NCBI GenBank assembly: GCA_021796435.1
Contig: JAJYXM010000016.1
Coordinates: 874,625 to 938,624, forward strand
Direction of reading: 5' to 3'
Origin: a bacterium
GTDB lineage: Bacteria; Patescibacteriota; Patescibacteriia; 2-12-FULL-60-25
DNA: 64,000 nt
Position numbers and translations under genes: made by a program. This document shows positions 49,033 to 58,358 of the stretch, piece after piece. The notes beneath the pieces were generated by a model. That model was not told where the DNA came from and searched no databases. It was given only the letters and a program-made list of their open reading frames with translations. How positions within the stretch are numbered: the first letter of the stretch is position 1; every line of letters begins with the position of its first letter.

Positions 49033-49188
49033 TTATTTGGTCTCCTTGTGATCCGTGCGCGTCCTGCAGCTTTTGCAGAATTTCTTGAGTTCCAAGCGCG
49101 TCTTCAAGGTCTTCTTGTTTTTCTTCGAGTGATAGTTGACCTTGCGGCATTCTTTGCACTCGAACTTGATCATGTTGTCTTGCGGCAT
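49033..49188 (-). CDS. rpmG: Ribosomal protein bL33
   Basis: A 51-residue large-subunit protein. FECKECRKVNYHSKKNKKTL and ELKKFCKSCRTRTDHKETK show the two CxxC pairs of the zinc-binding bL33 form. I start at MPQDNMIKFEC, which gives the normal family length; the open frame continues 33 codons upstream into the tRNA region without support. It has its own terminator and is followed on the minus strand by unrelated genes. Confidence 0.92.
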   Translation of the reverse strand: MPQDNMIKFECKECRKVNYHSKKNKKTLKTRLELKKFCKSCRTRTDHKETK

Positions 49189-49252
49189 AAATTTTTTGGT
49201 TGTGTGATTTCTACTTACCGATTGACTACGGTTTACCCGCCTGCCGAACGCC

Positions 49253-49327
49253 TGGAGCCGGGAACAGGGATTGAACCTGCGACCCACGGTTTACAAAACC
49301 GTTGCTCTACCACTGAGCTATCCCGGC
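49253..49327 (-). tRNA. tRNA-Thr (anticodon TGT)
   Basis: A complete cloverleaf of 75 nt including encoded CCA: acceptor GCCGGGA/TCCCGGC, D-arm GCTCAGTGGTAGAGC, anticodon stem ACGGT/ACCGT with loop TTTGTAA (TGT), T-arm CAGG TTCAATC CCTG. The discriminator base is T. A partial tRNA-like 5' half lies directly upstream. Confidence 0.95.
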
Positions 49328-49384
49328 GCCCGGCGATTGGCGGGCAGGCAAAACCGTTGCACTACCGCTGAGCCGTGCGGGCTC
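49328..49384 (-). pseudogene. tRNA-like 5' half with palindrome
   Basis: The minus strand reads GAGCCCGCACGGCTCAGCGGTAGTGCAACGGTTTTG, matching the 5' half of tRNA-Thr(TGT) through the anticodon 5' bases. It then switches to GCCCGCCAATCGCCGGGC (49328-49345), an imperfect palindrome, and runs straight into the intact tRNA. The 3' half is missing. Nothing else is supported in 49385-49531. Confidence 0.7.
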
Positions 49385-49531
49385 AAGCGACTGCAGGAGA
49401 GCGTTTAAAAGGCACGCCGAATGATACAATTTTACACGGAATAAGTCAATAATTGGCGTTTTTGGTCTATTTTATGATTTTGAAGCTGTTTCTTTTGATT
49501 ATTAGCTGATTTTCAGGCATAGTTTGCTTAT

Positions 49532-50143
49532 ATGAAGAAATACATTTTCCTCGTTCTGGCTGTCGGTATATCCATTCTTGCGCTGCTTGGCGCGGGCTAT
49601 TGGCTAGGGATCCGGACAGCCGCCCCAAAACAAGCACTCCGCACGGAGATCAGTTCGCAAAGCATACTAACAGCCCTGCATGATAGGGGTTTTCTTGTGA
49701 CACAGACATATTTCTTCGACCAACCCGTAGTCATCAACAAGACAACCGGAAGCGCATTCCAGGATTTCTTCTTCGGTCAGACAATCACGGCCAGAGGGCT
49801 GATGGAGATCAATCTGGGCACTGACCTGGCTAAGATCACCCAAGACGATGTCGTGATAGACGGCGACAATATAACCGTGACCATACCGAAGGCGACCCTC
49901 TTCAACTCGCGCCTGGTCGGGCCTATGGAGGTAAAGAACGAAAAGGGACTGCTTAAGAAAATCACGGATTCCGACAGCGGATATAACGAAGCATTACAGG
50001 TTCTCAACCAGCAAGCGGAACAGAACGCCCAAACCGCAGACATGCTAGAGCGTGCTGACGCGCGAGCGATCGAAGATACGACGCAACTTCTGGGTTTCGT
50101 GGCTCAAGGCAAAAAAATTACGGTGATCACGGCTGATCGTTAG
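49532..50143 (+). CDS. DUF4230 membrane-anchored protein
   Basis: A 203-residue protein with one N-terminal helix (about 4-25) and a DUF4230 domain: FLVTQTYFFDQPVVINK, FGQTITARGLMEINLGTDLAKI, ITVTIPKATLFNSRLVG and a helical C-terminus. The function of DUF4230 is unknown; members are membrane-anchored with the domain outside. It is convergent with the sensor-kinase gene; their stops are one base apart, with no terminator hairpin visible between them. Confidence 0.82.
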   Translation: MKKYIFLVLAVGISILALLGAGYWLGIRTAAPKQALRTEISSQSILTALHDRGFLVTQTYFFDQPVVINKTTGSAFQDFFFGQTITARGLMEINLGTDLAKITQDDVVIDGDNITVTIPKATLFNSRLVGPMEVKNEKGLLKKITDSDSGYNEALQVLNQQAEQNAQTADMLERADARAIEDTTQLLGFVAQGKKITVITADR

Positions 50144-50144
50144 C

Positions 50145-52262
50145 TTAAGCCGCGTCTTCATCGCTCTGGGAATGGGTGGATAGCCCACAGGGCGGGAACA
50201 ACAGCGTAAACCTGCTCCCCTTGCCCATGGCGGATTCGACTGAAATGCTGCCCCTGTGTGCTTCGACGATGAGCTTGACCAGGTGCAGACCGAGGCCGAT
50301 GCCGTTTTCGTTCTTGTCGTTGCTGGCACGATAAAAACCTTTGAAGATCTTTTCTTGTTCGTTCTTAGGTATCCCTATCCCGCTGTCAGCGAAGGTAACC
50401 GCAAGACGGCCATTTTTTCTTTCGCACGAGATATCTATGACTCCGCCTATTTTGCTGTATTTCACCGCGTTGCCCATCAGAATCTCAAAAACCCGACGGA
50501 TCTCCTTCTTGTCACCAAGGATGCAACATCCTGGTTTGAGGCTCGTATTGACGCGAATCCTCTTGTCGGCCATACCCTTTTCCGATTCGTGCATGATTTC
50601 CTTGACCAGGACTGAAACGCCGAGGTGTCTGGCTTTACCGATGGGATTCTTACCGGCTTCAAGCGCGGTCACGATGGACAGGTCATCCATCGTGCGGAGC
50701 AGACCTTCCGCTGATTTCCTGATCTCCTGCATCGCCTCCCGCTGTTCGATAGAAGAACCGGTGAGTTCGCGCGTAAGGAATTCGAGATACCAAGTGATTT
50801 TCTCCAGCGGTCGTGTCATGTACCTGGATGCAGTCGCCAAAAAACTGGCACGTGTCGTCTCCAGTGCTTTTTCCCGGCTAGTATCACGACAGACAAAAAC
50901 ACCAGCGACCGGTTTTCCGTCCTGAATTATCGGCACGGCATGCAGATGGATCGGCATCTCATCTCCGTTCTTGTGCTGCACGAAAAGACCTTCAGGTATA
51001 TCCAGGCTTGATCCGACATCGAGGACCCGTGACATGACATCAAGCCTGACAGCGCGTGTCCTGGAGTCATAGAAGCTGATCTTAGTGCCGGCTTTGACCC
51101 GGCCTTCCCTGTCCGTCTTCAAACCGATCAACCTGCACATCGACTTATTCACAAGGATTATCCTCCCATCTTTTTCGCTGACGAAAATACCTTCGCCTAA
51201 GCTGTCGGCGACTCGATTAAGCCTATTCTTCTCGACCATCAGGTGTTCAAGGATCAAGGAAAAGTCACGAGAAAGCCCGGAAATCTCGTCACGCCCCGGG
51301 ATCAATTCCATCTTATCGCCAGAAAATTCAGCTCGGCTAGCCTGTTTTGAAAGTCTGGACAGCCTGGATAAAACAAGCTTCTCCAACAAAAGTTGGATGA
51401 CAGCCACCAAAAGCAAAGACAGCAGGATGAGCGAGAGGATTGCATTCACTATCAGATTGTGTCCCTCGGTATAGACGGCTCTGGTGTTATCTACTTTGAG
51501 CAAAACCGCAGGATGTCCGTATAGATCATCGGCCAAACTAGCCCCGGTAGCCTGATCTGGCCCCATTACGACATAAGCCATGCCGCTCTCCGTAGATATT
51601 TCGTTCGCCTTGAACCACTTTAGGTTATCGATGCTCAATGCGGAAATTTCGATCTTTTCCCTCAATAATTCCGAGAACGTTTGTTTTAATGCGCCATCCA
51701 ACAGCCTGCCCATGACCAAAGTTCCATGCACCGATCCGCTATCATCGCTCTTCAGGATTGGGCGTGCGGCGACCAAGTATATATTCCCGTCCTGGACGAA
51801 AATTCCCGACACCTTGTCTGTGGGATGCGAAAAATGCATCAACCCAGAATCTTCGGTCAACATCTCACGTATACCCGAAGGCACGTTTTGCGGTGACTTA
51901 TCCGTGAGGTCCCAACCTTTCTCCATCAGGATCTTGCCTTTGGTATCAGAGATTGCGGCGAAAGAAACATATATCGAAGACAAACCATAATCGGGGAAAT
52001 TGATGTCGACGAATTCCTGGTTGGGTTGGGCGGCAAAAGCGTAAGCGTCGTCCCAAGAGGCGTTATCCAGGACGTGAAGTGTTATCCTGTCCACCTCGCT
52101 GTCCAACAAACCCTTCAAGACACCTAACTTATCGCTGACCTCGCTCACTTCGATTTCCCTGAAGTGTTGATCGAAATCATGGTACAGGAGGTAAGAACGA
52201 GCGGCTATGAACAAGACCGACAGGCTGATTATCCCTAACGCAACCTTGGATCGGATACTCAT
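50145..52262 (-). CDS. Sensor histidine kinase-like protein lacking the phospho-acceptor His
   Basis: A 705-residue protein. An N-terminal helix, an extracytoplasmic CHASE4-type domain (DSEVDRITLHVLDNASWDDAYAFA) and a second helix (~270-293) precede a HAMP-like linker and a PAS domain (~355-460). The dimerisation segment reads FLATASRYMTRPLEKITWY, where the sister kinase has SHQLRSPL; the phosphorylated His is Arg here. The ATPase boxes are intact: NAVKYS, DSGIGIP, GIGLGLHLVK. It may act only as a phosphatase or as a partner of the upstream kinase. Its ATG overlaps the stop of that kinase by four bases. Confidence 0.88.
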   Translation of the reverse strand: MSIRSKVALGIISLSVLFIAARSYLLYHDFDQHFREIEVSEVSDKLGVLKGLLDSEVDRITLHVLDNASWDDAYAFAAQPNQEFVDINFPDYGLSSIYVSFAAISDTKGKILMEKGWDLTDKSPQNVPSGIREMLTEDSGLMHFSHPTDKVSGIFVQDGNIYLVAARPILKSDDSGSVHGTLVMGRLLDGALKQTFSELLREKIEISALSIDNLKWFKANEISTESGMAYVVMGPDQATGASLADDLYGHPAVLLKVDNTRAVYTEGHNLIVNAILSLILLSLLLVAVIQLLLEKLVLSRLSRLSKQASRAEFSGDKMELIPGRDEISGLSRDFSLILEHLMVEKNRLNRVADSLGEGIFVSEKDGRIILVNKSMCRLIGLKTDREGRVKAGTKISFYDSRTRAVRLDVMSRVLDVGSSLDIPEGLFVQHKNGDEMPIHLHAVPIIQDGKPVAGVFVCRDTSREKALETTRASFLATASRYMTRPLEKITWYLEFLTRELTGSSIEQREAMQEIRKSAEGLLRTMDDLSIVTALEAGKNPIGKARHLGVSVLVKEIMHESEKGMADKRIRVNTSLKPGCCILGDKKEIRRVFEILMGNAVKYSKIGGVIDISCERKNGRLAVTFADSGIGIPKNEQEKIFKGFYRASNDKNENGIGLGLHLVKLIVEAHRGSISVESAMGKGSRFTLLFPPCGLSTHSQSDEDAA

Positions 52263-55162
52263 ATCCTCTTTCTATTAACTGCTGCGGCAGATTTTTTTGG
52301 CTGTCCGGAGCTATTCCGTAAACTGAAGAAGAACGTAGTGCCACGGCCTTCCTTTGATTCGAACCATATCTTGCCCCCGTGACCTTCGACTATGGCTTTG
52401 GCGATATATAGACCCAATCCGGTACCCTCGGCATCTACTCTGGCGACGTTACCGGCACGGAAGAACTTCTCGAAAATCTTCTTTTGCTCCGCTTGAGGTA
52501 TGCCTATACCATCATCTTTAACGCTGAACACATCTTCTTCCCCGTTATGGGCATAACCCACGGTCACGTGTCCGTCCTTGAGTGTGTATTTGATCGCGTT
52601 GGAGATGAGGTTCTTGAATACCTCGCGGATCTTCTCCTGGTCAGCGTTGATCAGCAGGGACTTGGGCATAGAGCCGGCGACGGATACAGACACCTGCTTC
52701 TGCTGGGACAATCTAGCCATCTCCTTCAACAGATCGTCCAATACCGGTATGACGTCGAAATCCTTCTTTTCGATAGTGAACTTACGGCCCGTCTCGATGC
52801 GCGAGACGTCCAACAGGTCTTCGACCAGCTGGATCATCCTTTCGTTGCTGGTGTCGATTTCCTCAAGGTATTCACGCTGATCAGGTTTGAGCTTGCCTGT
52901 GTCGTTCAGCACCAACTCGATCAGCCATTTGATGCCGGACAGGGGCGAACGCAACTGATGCGAGGCTACGGATACGAACTCAGTCTTCATCTGATCGATC
53001 TCCCGCTCTTTCGTGGCATCCCGGAAAACCAGGACACAGCCCGTTATGTGGCCCTCCGAATCCTTTATCGGCGCCGCCGATTCGGCTACAGGCAATTGCG
53101 AACCATCTTTCTTGACCATGAGCGTCTTACCTGTAGGCGCATGTATCTCCCCTTTCTCCAAAGCTTGGTCGATGAAGTCCAATTCCTTGTCGCTGGTCTG
53201 TGACTTAAACCTAAGGAGGCCGTGGAATTCATGGCCGATCGTCTCAAACAGGTTCAGGTCACATAAATCCGCCGCGACGGAATTGATCAGCTGGACCTTG
53301 CCGTCGCGAGAGATGACGACCACTGCGTCCGCGATGCTATGCAGGATGACGTCGAGTTTTTCGCGTTCACTCCTTATTTTTTCGTTCCAGTCGCGTAATG
53401 CCTGTTCCGTCTTCTTCTGTTCGGTTATATCGCGCAGGATCTTAATGCGGAAAGGCTTGCCCTGCCTATATTCGGTGTGGCCTGAAATGTACAACGGATA
53501 TCTTTCGCCGCTCTTCTTTAAGCCACTGACTTCATATGGCGCCTCTTGGCTAAGCGCTATGTGATCCAAGACCTTCTTCCTGTCTTCCGGTGCGACCAGG
53601 TCCATAACGGTCTTACCAATAAGGTCATTGCCCGAAAATCCGGTCATACGCACCGCTGTTTCGTTGAAATCCTCGATCTTGTCGCCCTCGATTATCAATA
53701 CACCTTCCAAGGTTGCATTGGACAAGGTCTTGAAGCGTTTTTCGCTTTCGCGCAAGTCAGCTTCAGCGCGCTTAATGTCGCTCATGTCGCGCAAAGAAGA
53801 TATCCTGATTTTTCGGTTACCATATTTGAGGGTGCTGCCGGATACGACGCTGGGATATTCTTCACCGTTCTTACGGAGCAAGGTGACCTCATAAGGTTTT
53901 GAGATAGCCTGTGCGATATTCGTCTTGGCTTTCTCACGGGATTCCGGAGCGACCAGATCCAGCAAGGACATGCCTTTCAGCTCTTCATGGGTGTAGCCGG
54001 TTATCTTACTCGCAGTTTCATTTGTTTCGACAATCTTACCGTTGCTGCTCATGAAGATGCCGTCCTGGGACGCAGCCGAAAGCATGGCGAACCTTTTTTC
54101 GCTTTCCTTGATCGCTTGTCTGCTTTTTTCCAGCGCATCAAAAGCATCGACGACGTCGCCTGAAAGCGCAGAGACTTCGTCTTTACCCGGGAGACGTAAC
54201 CTCTCTACCTTACCACCGGAGGACATCAACCTGACCCTGGAAGCCATCGCCTTGATACGTGAGATGACCAAACGTTGCATCAAAAGCATGAGCAACAGGA
54301 TAAGGACCAGATCAAAAGCGGAAAGGAGCAAAACAACGAAGCGGACCGAATCTAATGCCTGTTGGGAATAAATACGCGGCAGCTCGGCCCGGACGATCAA
54401 CACAGGTTGGCCGAATACGTCTTTCAACAACAGACTCCCGCGATAAGATGCCGCGCCGCTATCCTCTATCTTATACATGGCGAACGGATCAGAGGGAACA
54501 GGCTTGAAGAAAGAAGTTTCGTCGCTAGAGATATCTACCTCGTAACCACTCACGGGCAACCTGACGCGATCCCCGAGTGCTGAAGCGTATGCTGTATCGA
54601 GATGGCGCGCCATGAGCATGGTACCGAGGACCGGACCCTTCTTATCGCTGGTGATAATCGGCGCGGCTGCCACAAGGAACACGGCATGTTGCGTATAGAA
54701 CAAACCGACTTTCTTTTGTTGCGGTTCGGTGAAACGGAAAATCGATTGCGGTTTCTTCACTTGATCCAGCAGCTCCTGCGGCAGCGGATCATCTTCTTCG
54801 GTCTCCAGGTTGGCATGACGACTGAAAAGAATATTGCCTTTCTGGTCGCTGATGATGGCCAAATCCAGCTTCAAAGAAACGAAATTCTCGACCAAAAAGT
54901 TACTGTGTATGAATTCGTCATTAGGATGCTGAACATAGTTATAAGCGTCATCCCAACCACCATAATCAGCCGCTGTCTCGTAAAGACGCCCTTCTTCCGC
55001 AAGGACGGCCTCATCATACCTCTGCAGATTCTTGTAACCGGAATCGACCTCCAACTCCCCGAAGCGCTGCGTCAAATAATACGAAAGTATGCCGTACATC
55101 GACACGGTAAGTATGCTAATGGTCAAGCCTATGGCTAATGTGGTCTTGGCGGTTATACGCAT
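52259..55162 (-). CDS. Sensor histidine kinase with CHASE4 and three PAS domains
   Basis: A 967-residue membrane sensor. A first helix, a CHASE4-type sensing domain (ETAADYGGWDDAYNYVQHPN), a second helix and a HAMP-like linker are followed by three PAS domains (starting near SEKRFAMLSAASQDGIF, SEKRFKTLSNATLEGVL and DVILHSIADAVVV). Then come the HisKA box SVASHQLRSPLSGIKW with the phospho-acceptor His and the ATPase boxes NAIKYT, DDGIGIP and GTGLGLYIAK. It follows a response regulator; the ATG at 55162 lies three bases after that stop. The full-length kinase probably controls the regulator. Confidence 0.93.
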   Translation of the reverse strand: MRITAKTTLAIGLTISILTVSMYGILSYYLTQRFGELEVDSGYKNLQRYDEAVLAEEGRLYETAADYGGWDDAYNYVQHPNDEFIHSNFLVENFVSLKLDLAIISDQKGNILFSRHANLETEEDDPLPQELLDQVKKPQSIFRFTEPQQKKVGLFYTQHAVFLVAAAPIITSDKKGPVLGTMLMARHLDTAYASALGDRVRLPVSGYEVDISSDETSFFKPVPSDPFAMYKIEDSGAASYRGSLLLKDVFGQPVLIVRAELPRIYSQQALDSVRFVVLLLSAFDLVLILLLMLLMQRLVISRIKAMASRVRLMSSGGKVERLRLPGKDEVSALSGDVVDAFDALEKSRQAIKESEKRFAMLSAASQDGIFMSSNGKIVETNETASKITGYTHEELKGMSLLDLVAPESREKAKTNIAQAISKPYEVTLLRKNGEEYPSVVSGSTLKYGNRKIRISSLRDMSDIKRAEADLRESEKRFKTLSNATLEGVLIIEGDKIEDFNETAVRMTGFSGNDLIGKTVMDLVAPEDRKKVLDHIALSQEAPYEVSGLKKSGERYPLYISGHTEYRQGKPFRIKILRDITEQKKTEQALRDWNEKIRSEREKLDVILHSIADAVVVISRDGKVQLINSVAADLCDLNLFETIGHEFHGLLRFKSQTSDKELDFIDQALEKGEIHAPTGKTLMVKKDGSQLPVAESAAPIKDSEGHITGCVLVFRDATKEREIDQMKTEFVSVASHQLRSPLSGIKWLIELVLNDTGKLKPDQREYLEEIDTSNERMIQLVEDLLDVSRIETGRKFTIEKKDFDVIPVLDDLLKEMARLSQQKQVSVSVAGSMPKSLLINADQEKIREVFKNLISNAIKYTLKDGHVTVGYAHNGEEDVFSVKDDGIGIPQAEQKKIFEKFFRAGNVARVDAEGTGLGLYIAKAIVEGHGGKIWFESKEGRGTTFFFSLRNSSGQPKKSAAAVNRKRI

Positions 55163-55164
55163 AG

Positions 55165-55608
55165 TCAAAGGACTACTCTTGCCTTAGGAGTCGTACCGGA
55201 CTTGCAGCCTAAGACACTTTTCACTTCGTCGACGATGGTATTGAGTTTAGTAGTGGACTTGATGAGATAATCGCTTATCCCAAGTTCCTTGCCCCGACGC
55301 CTGTCTTCATCGGTCCCATAATTAGACAAAATGACGACCGGCGTATTTTTGGTCGCCCGCTCTTCCCTCATGTCACGCAAAACGGCAAAGCCGTCTTTTT
55401 TGGGCATGACCAGATCCAACAGCACCAAATCCGGTTTTTTTGACCTGATCATTTCACTCGCCTCTTCACCGTCAGTCGCCAGCATGGTGCGAAAGCCCGC
55501 ATTCTTAAGCTTCACTTCAAGGACGCGCGAAAGTACCGCCTCATCCTCTACGATGGCGACTGTCACGTCGGATGATTTTTTTTTCAAATTCTTAGCACGC
55601 TGTGCCAT
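55165..55608 (-). CDS. Single-domain response regulator
   Basis: A 147-residue CheY-like receiver. VAIVEDEAVLSRVLEVKLK carries the acidic pocket (ED), LVLLDLVMPKKDG the phospho-acceptor Asp, VVILSNYGTDED the Ser switch and YLIKSTTKL the conserved Lys. No output domain follows, so it signals by protein contact. I start at the ATG of MAQRAKNLKKK; a TATAAT (complement of 55613-55618) lies just upstream, and a GTG six codons earlier is less likely. It is the first gene of a regulator-kinase-kinase operon. Confidence 0.93.
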   Translation of the reverse strand: MAQRAKNLKKKSSDVTVAIVEDEAVLSRVLEVKLKNAGFRTMLATDGEEASEMIRSKKPDLVLLDLVMPKKDGFAVLRDMREERATKNTPVVILSNYGTDEDRRRGKELGISDYLIKSTTKLNTIVDEVKSVLGCKSGTTPKARVVL

Positions 55609-55680
55609 CAGAATATTATACACCAATCAGCATCAATCCTGAATCCCAAACGGAAAAAATCGACGCTCCTAGATCGAACG

Positions 55681-57120
55681 TCAGCGATGTACGCTCACCG
55701 GAGTCCCTACCTGTGCCCAAGCGTAGATCCAATCGGAATCGGCATTACCGACGTTGATGCAGCCGTGGCTCATCGGATGACCGAAATTATGATGCCAAAA
55801 CGCATAGTGGATGAGGATGGCCCCGCGGATACGCAAGTTGTTCTTCACGTTCTTGATGAAGTAGTTGTCGGGATTATTCGGACCATAATAGCCGCGGTAA
55901 TCCATCATCGGGATCTTTTCCTGTACGCTGGTCTCCATGATAGGTGTCGGATGACGACTGACGCCCGACGATATAAGGAAAGATCGCGCCAAACGGCCGT
56001 GGTCGTAGGCGAATAGACGTTGCTGCGTAAGGTTGACGTCGATCAGAGTCTCCCTGTCTGTGGGACCGATGACAGTCGGGAAAACCGGAGCCGTGGCGAT
56101 ACGATTACCGTCGCGCGTCTTCAGGCTGGTTGCGGTTATGGCTCCGCGAAATGTCGGATCGTACGCCATGTATTTGCCCAACAAAGCACCCGCCACGTCG
56201 TAGATCCTCAACTCCGGAGCAGCTGAACCATTTTGGGAAAGCGCAATCTCATCATATCCATCGCCGTCCTCATCCAGAGCGCTGACCATCAGACCGTTAC
56301 GTGAACTGCTGGCGAAACCTTCGAATTCGGCCGTCTGCCTGCTCGGATCAGCTGCGTCGAAGACGCGGACGAAGCTCGGCGACCAGCTGGCAGGCGAGAC
56401 TGCGATCCGATAACCTTCATGAGTATTAAGTACGTCAAACGTGACTCCGTCGTGCCGAGCGGCATCAAAGGCGAGGAACTCGGATTTGACCTTTAGTGCG
56501 ACTCCATCCCATATCTTGATGCGCGGCTCTAATCCGGCATCCGGTGCCGTCAGGACCTCCGCCTTGCCGTCACCGTCGATGTCGGCGCTGCGGACGCTTA
56601 TCCCACCCAAGAAAGCTGCATCATAAGCCAGGAATTCCTTCAACTTAGGTTTGCCCATGCCGTCGAAGAACCTGATCACCGGCTTATATCCTTCGCCCGG
56701 GGCGACGATGATCTCGCGGTTCCCGTCTCCGTCAACATCTCCGATTGCGACCCTTACGCCACCGCGAAAGTCTGCGGGATAAGCCAAAAAAGAGAGTATC
56801 TTGTTCCCTGAAGCGTCAAAAATCCTTACTTCCGGCTTGTTCCCGGCTCCGGCGCCAACCACCAGCTCTTCGATTCCGTCGTGCCCCAAATCACCTGCGG
56901 CGATCCAAACGCCTTCGTTCTGCGTCTTCGGAAAAGCCGCGAACCTGACACGGCCGGAAAAATCGTTCTGCCAGACAGATACTTCTGGCCTTGAAAAGAC
57001 GTTTCGCGACAATCCAACGGGATACAGACCTTGAGCATCCGCCGAATTCGCCCAGAGCAATGGAGCGAGGAGCAGGGCAACCGCAAAAAACGCTTTATCC
57101 AGAGTGATTTTCATCTTCAC
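55681..57120 (-). CDS. L,D-transpeptidase with FG-GAP/VCBS repeats
   Basis: A 479-residue exported protein. The signal peptide ends near NSADAQ. Residues ~60-340 hold five or six FG-GAP/VCBS-type repeats with Ca-binding DxDGDG loops (GDVDGDGNREIIVAPG, ADIDGDGKAEVLTAPD, DEDGDGYDEIALS). A C-terminal YkuD domain follows (~360-479) with HYAFWHHNFGHPMSHGCINV, in which HGC holds the catalytic Cys. It would form 3-3 cross-links or attach proteins to peptidoglycan outside the cell, while the repeats may bind other surface partners. It leads the 55.7-60.5 kb envelope cluster. Confidence 0.93.
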   Translation of the reverse strand: MKMKITLDKAFFAVALLLAPLLWANSADAQGLYPVGLSRNVFSRPEVSVWQNDFSGRVRFAAFPKTQNEGVWIAAGDLGHDGIEELVVGAGAGNKPEVRIFDASGNKILSFLAYPADFRGGVRVAIGDVDGDGNREIIVAPGEGYKPVIRFFDGMGKPKLKEFLAYDAAFLGGISVRSADIDGDGKAEVLTAPDAGLEPRIKIWDGVALKVKSEFLAFDAARHDGVTFDVLNTHEGYRIAVSPASWSPSFVRVFDAADPSRQTAEFEGFASSSRNGLMVSALDEDGDGYDEIALSQNGSAAPELRIYDVAGALLGKYMAYDPTFRGAITATSLKTRDGNRIATAPVFPTVIGPTDRETLIDVNLTQQRLFAYDHGRLARSFLISSGVSRHPTPIMETSVQEKIPMMDYRGYYGPNNPDNYFIKNVKNNLRIRGAILIHYAFWHHNFGHPMSHGCINVGNADSDWIYAWAQVGTPVSVHR

Positions 57121-57129
57121 AGCTATGGA

Positions 57130-58293
57130 CTATTTAGTCTTCATTACGGCTTCCTTGGTTGCCATGAACAAGTGTCCGAAGACGGAGACGAACACAAGCA
57201 ACATAGCCAGCCAGCCCAAGACCGGGATAAGACAAAGCAGCTCGAACACCAACGAACCGACGAGGATGATCTTCCAATCGATGTTGTTCGGCATCTTCTT
57301 TAGGAACAATCTCCAGATCAAAGCGCCGATGAAGATGACCGACATGACTTTCGCCAACACCATCACGAGGCCGAAAGCCGTCAAAAGCGCAATGCCTACG
57401 ATGGATCCGAGGAGGGTAAGCACCAGCAACAACCCGACTATCGGGACCACGATGGCCGCGACAAAACCCCAACCAAGGTTGGGCCAGAATCTCTGGTAGC
57501 TTTCGATCACATGTTTACGCGTAAATTGCTTGAACCCATAACCCAAGACAAGTGCAGCCACGAGGAGCGCCAAGAATTTGATGAAACCGATCGCCACCAT
57601 TCCGCCCGCTAAGGCTCCGAAGGCGCGCGCTTCCGGCTTGATGGCAGCAGCGCGGTGGTATTGGCTCGCGGTGTATTCATAGCTCTGGGCAAGTACTGCA
57701 CCATCCTCGACTACCGGTTGCTTAGGGCTTTGGAGCTTTACCGTACCGTGCAGATCAGCGCCGCGCTGGATCTTCAATTCCTCTTCAGAGCTTGCATCGA
57801 CGTTACCCGTGACGGATCCACCCAAAATTGCGCTACCTGACCTCACATAGACATTGCCTTCGACATTGCCGTACAGGATGACGGAACCGCCTGCGACATA
57901 AACGTCGCCTTTGACCGTCGCGCCTGGAAGCAGTTGCACCATGCCGCCAGCAGCGACCAGGTCGCCCCCGATCTGCGCGCCAATATTCACCTTGCCGCCA
58001 ACCACACGCACGTCGTCCCCTACATTGCCGTTTATGTCTACAGTACCTCCAGCGGCAAAGACATCTTGTGCCACGTCGCCACTGGAAACGACATCACCTC
58101 CGGCAGCCAAGAAATCACCACCCACTCGTCCAGCGGCCACAAGGTTGCCGGCGGATGCATAAAGATCACCTGGCACGGCTTCGGCTTGGCCGAGACTAAG
58201 GGTTTCCCCAGAGACCATGGTCGCAGCGCTGGCTGGCAACGCAATAAGCGACAGGAGGGCTAGACTGAACAGGGCTGTAGCTAGTCTTTTCAT
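57130..58293 (-). CDS. Bactofilin-like beta-solenoid protein with C-terminal membrane helices
   Basis: A 387-residue protein. After a signal peptide (ends SAAT), residues ~30-185 are a right-handed beta-solenoid with ~17-residue repeats such as GGDFLAAGGDVVSSGDVAQD and VFAAGGTVDINGNVGDDVRV. This resembles polymer-forming bactofilins. Then come about five hydrophobic helices (~225-385). The solenoid would lie outside, facing the wall. Bactofilins are usually cytosolic, so an exported, membrane-linked form is notable. It starts upstream of the L,D-transpeptidase gene on the same strand (9-bp gap). Confidence 0.83.
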   Translation of the reverse strand: MKRLATALFSLALLSLIALPASAATMVSGETLSLGQAEAVPGDLYASAGNLVAAGRVGGDFLAAGGDVVSSGDVAQDVFAAGGTVDINGNVGDDVRVVGGKVNIGAQIGGDLVAAGGMVQLLPGATVKGDVYVAGGSVILYGNVEGNVYVRSGSAILGGSVTGNVDASSEEELKIQRGADLHGTVKLQSPKQPVVEDGAVLAQSYEYTASQYHRAAAIKPEARAFGALAGGMVAIGFIKFLALLVAALVLGYGFKQFTRKHVIESYQRFWPNLGWGFVAAIVVPIVGLLLVLTLLGSIVGIALLTAFGLVMVLAKVMSVIFIGALIWRLFLKKMPNNIDWKIILVGSLVFELLCLIPVLGWLAMLLVFVSVFGHLFMATKEAVMKTK

Positions 58294-58358
58294 AGTTTTT
58301 CGTCATTAAAATTATTTCGTGCTGATTATACCAATAATTCCGTGCTTTTGACGAATCT

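Noticed and set aside
52484-53203. Long plus-strand open frame of 239 codons opposite the sensor kinase
   Set aside because: It is antisense to the conserved HisKA and ATPase coding region and has no recognisable domain.
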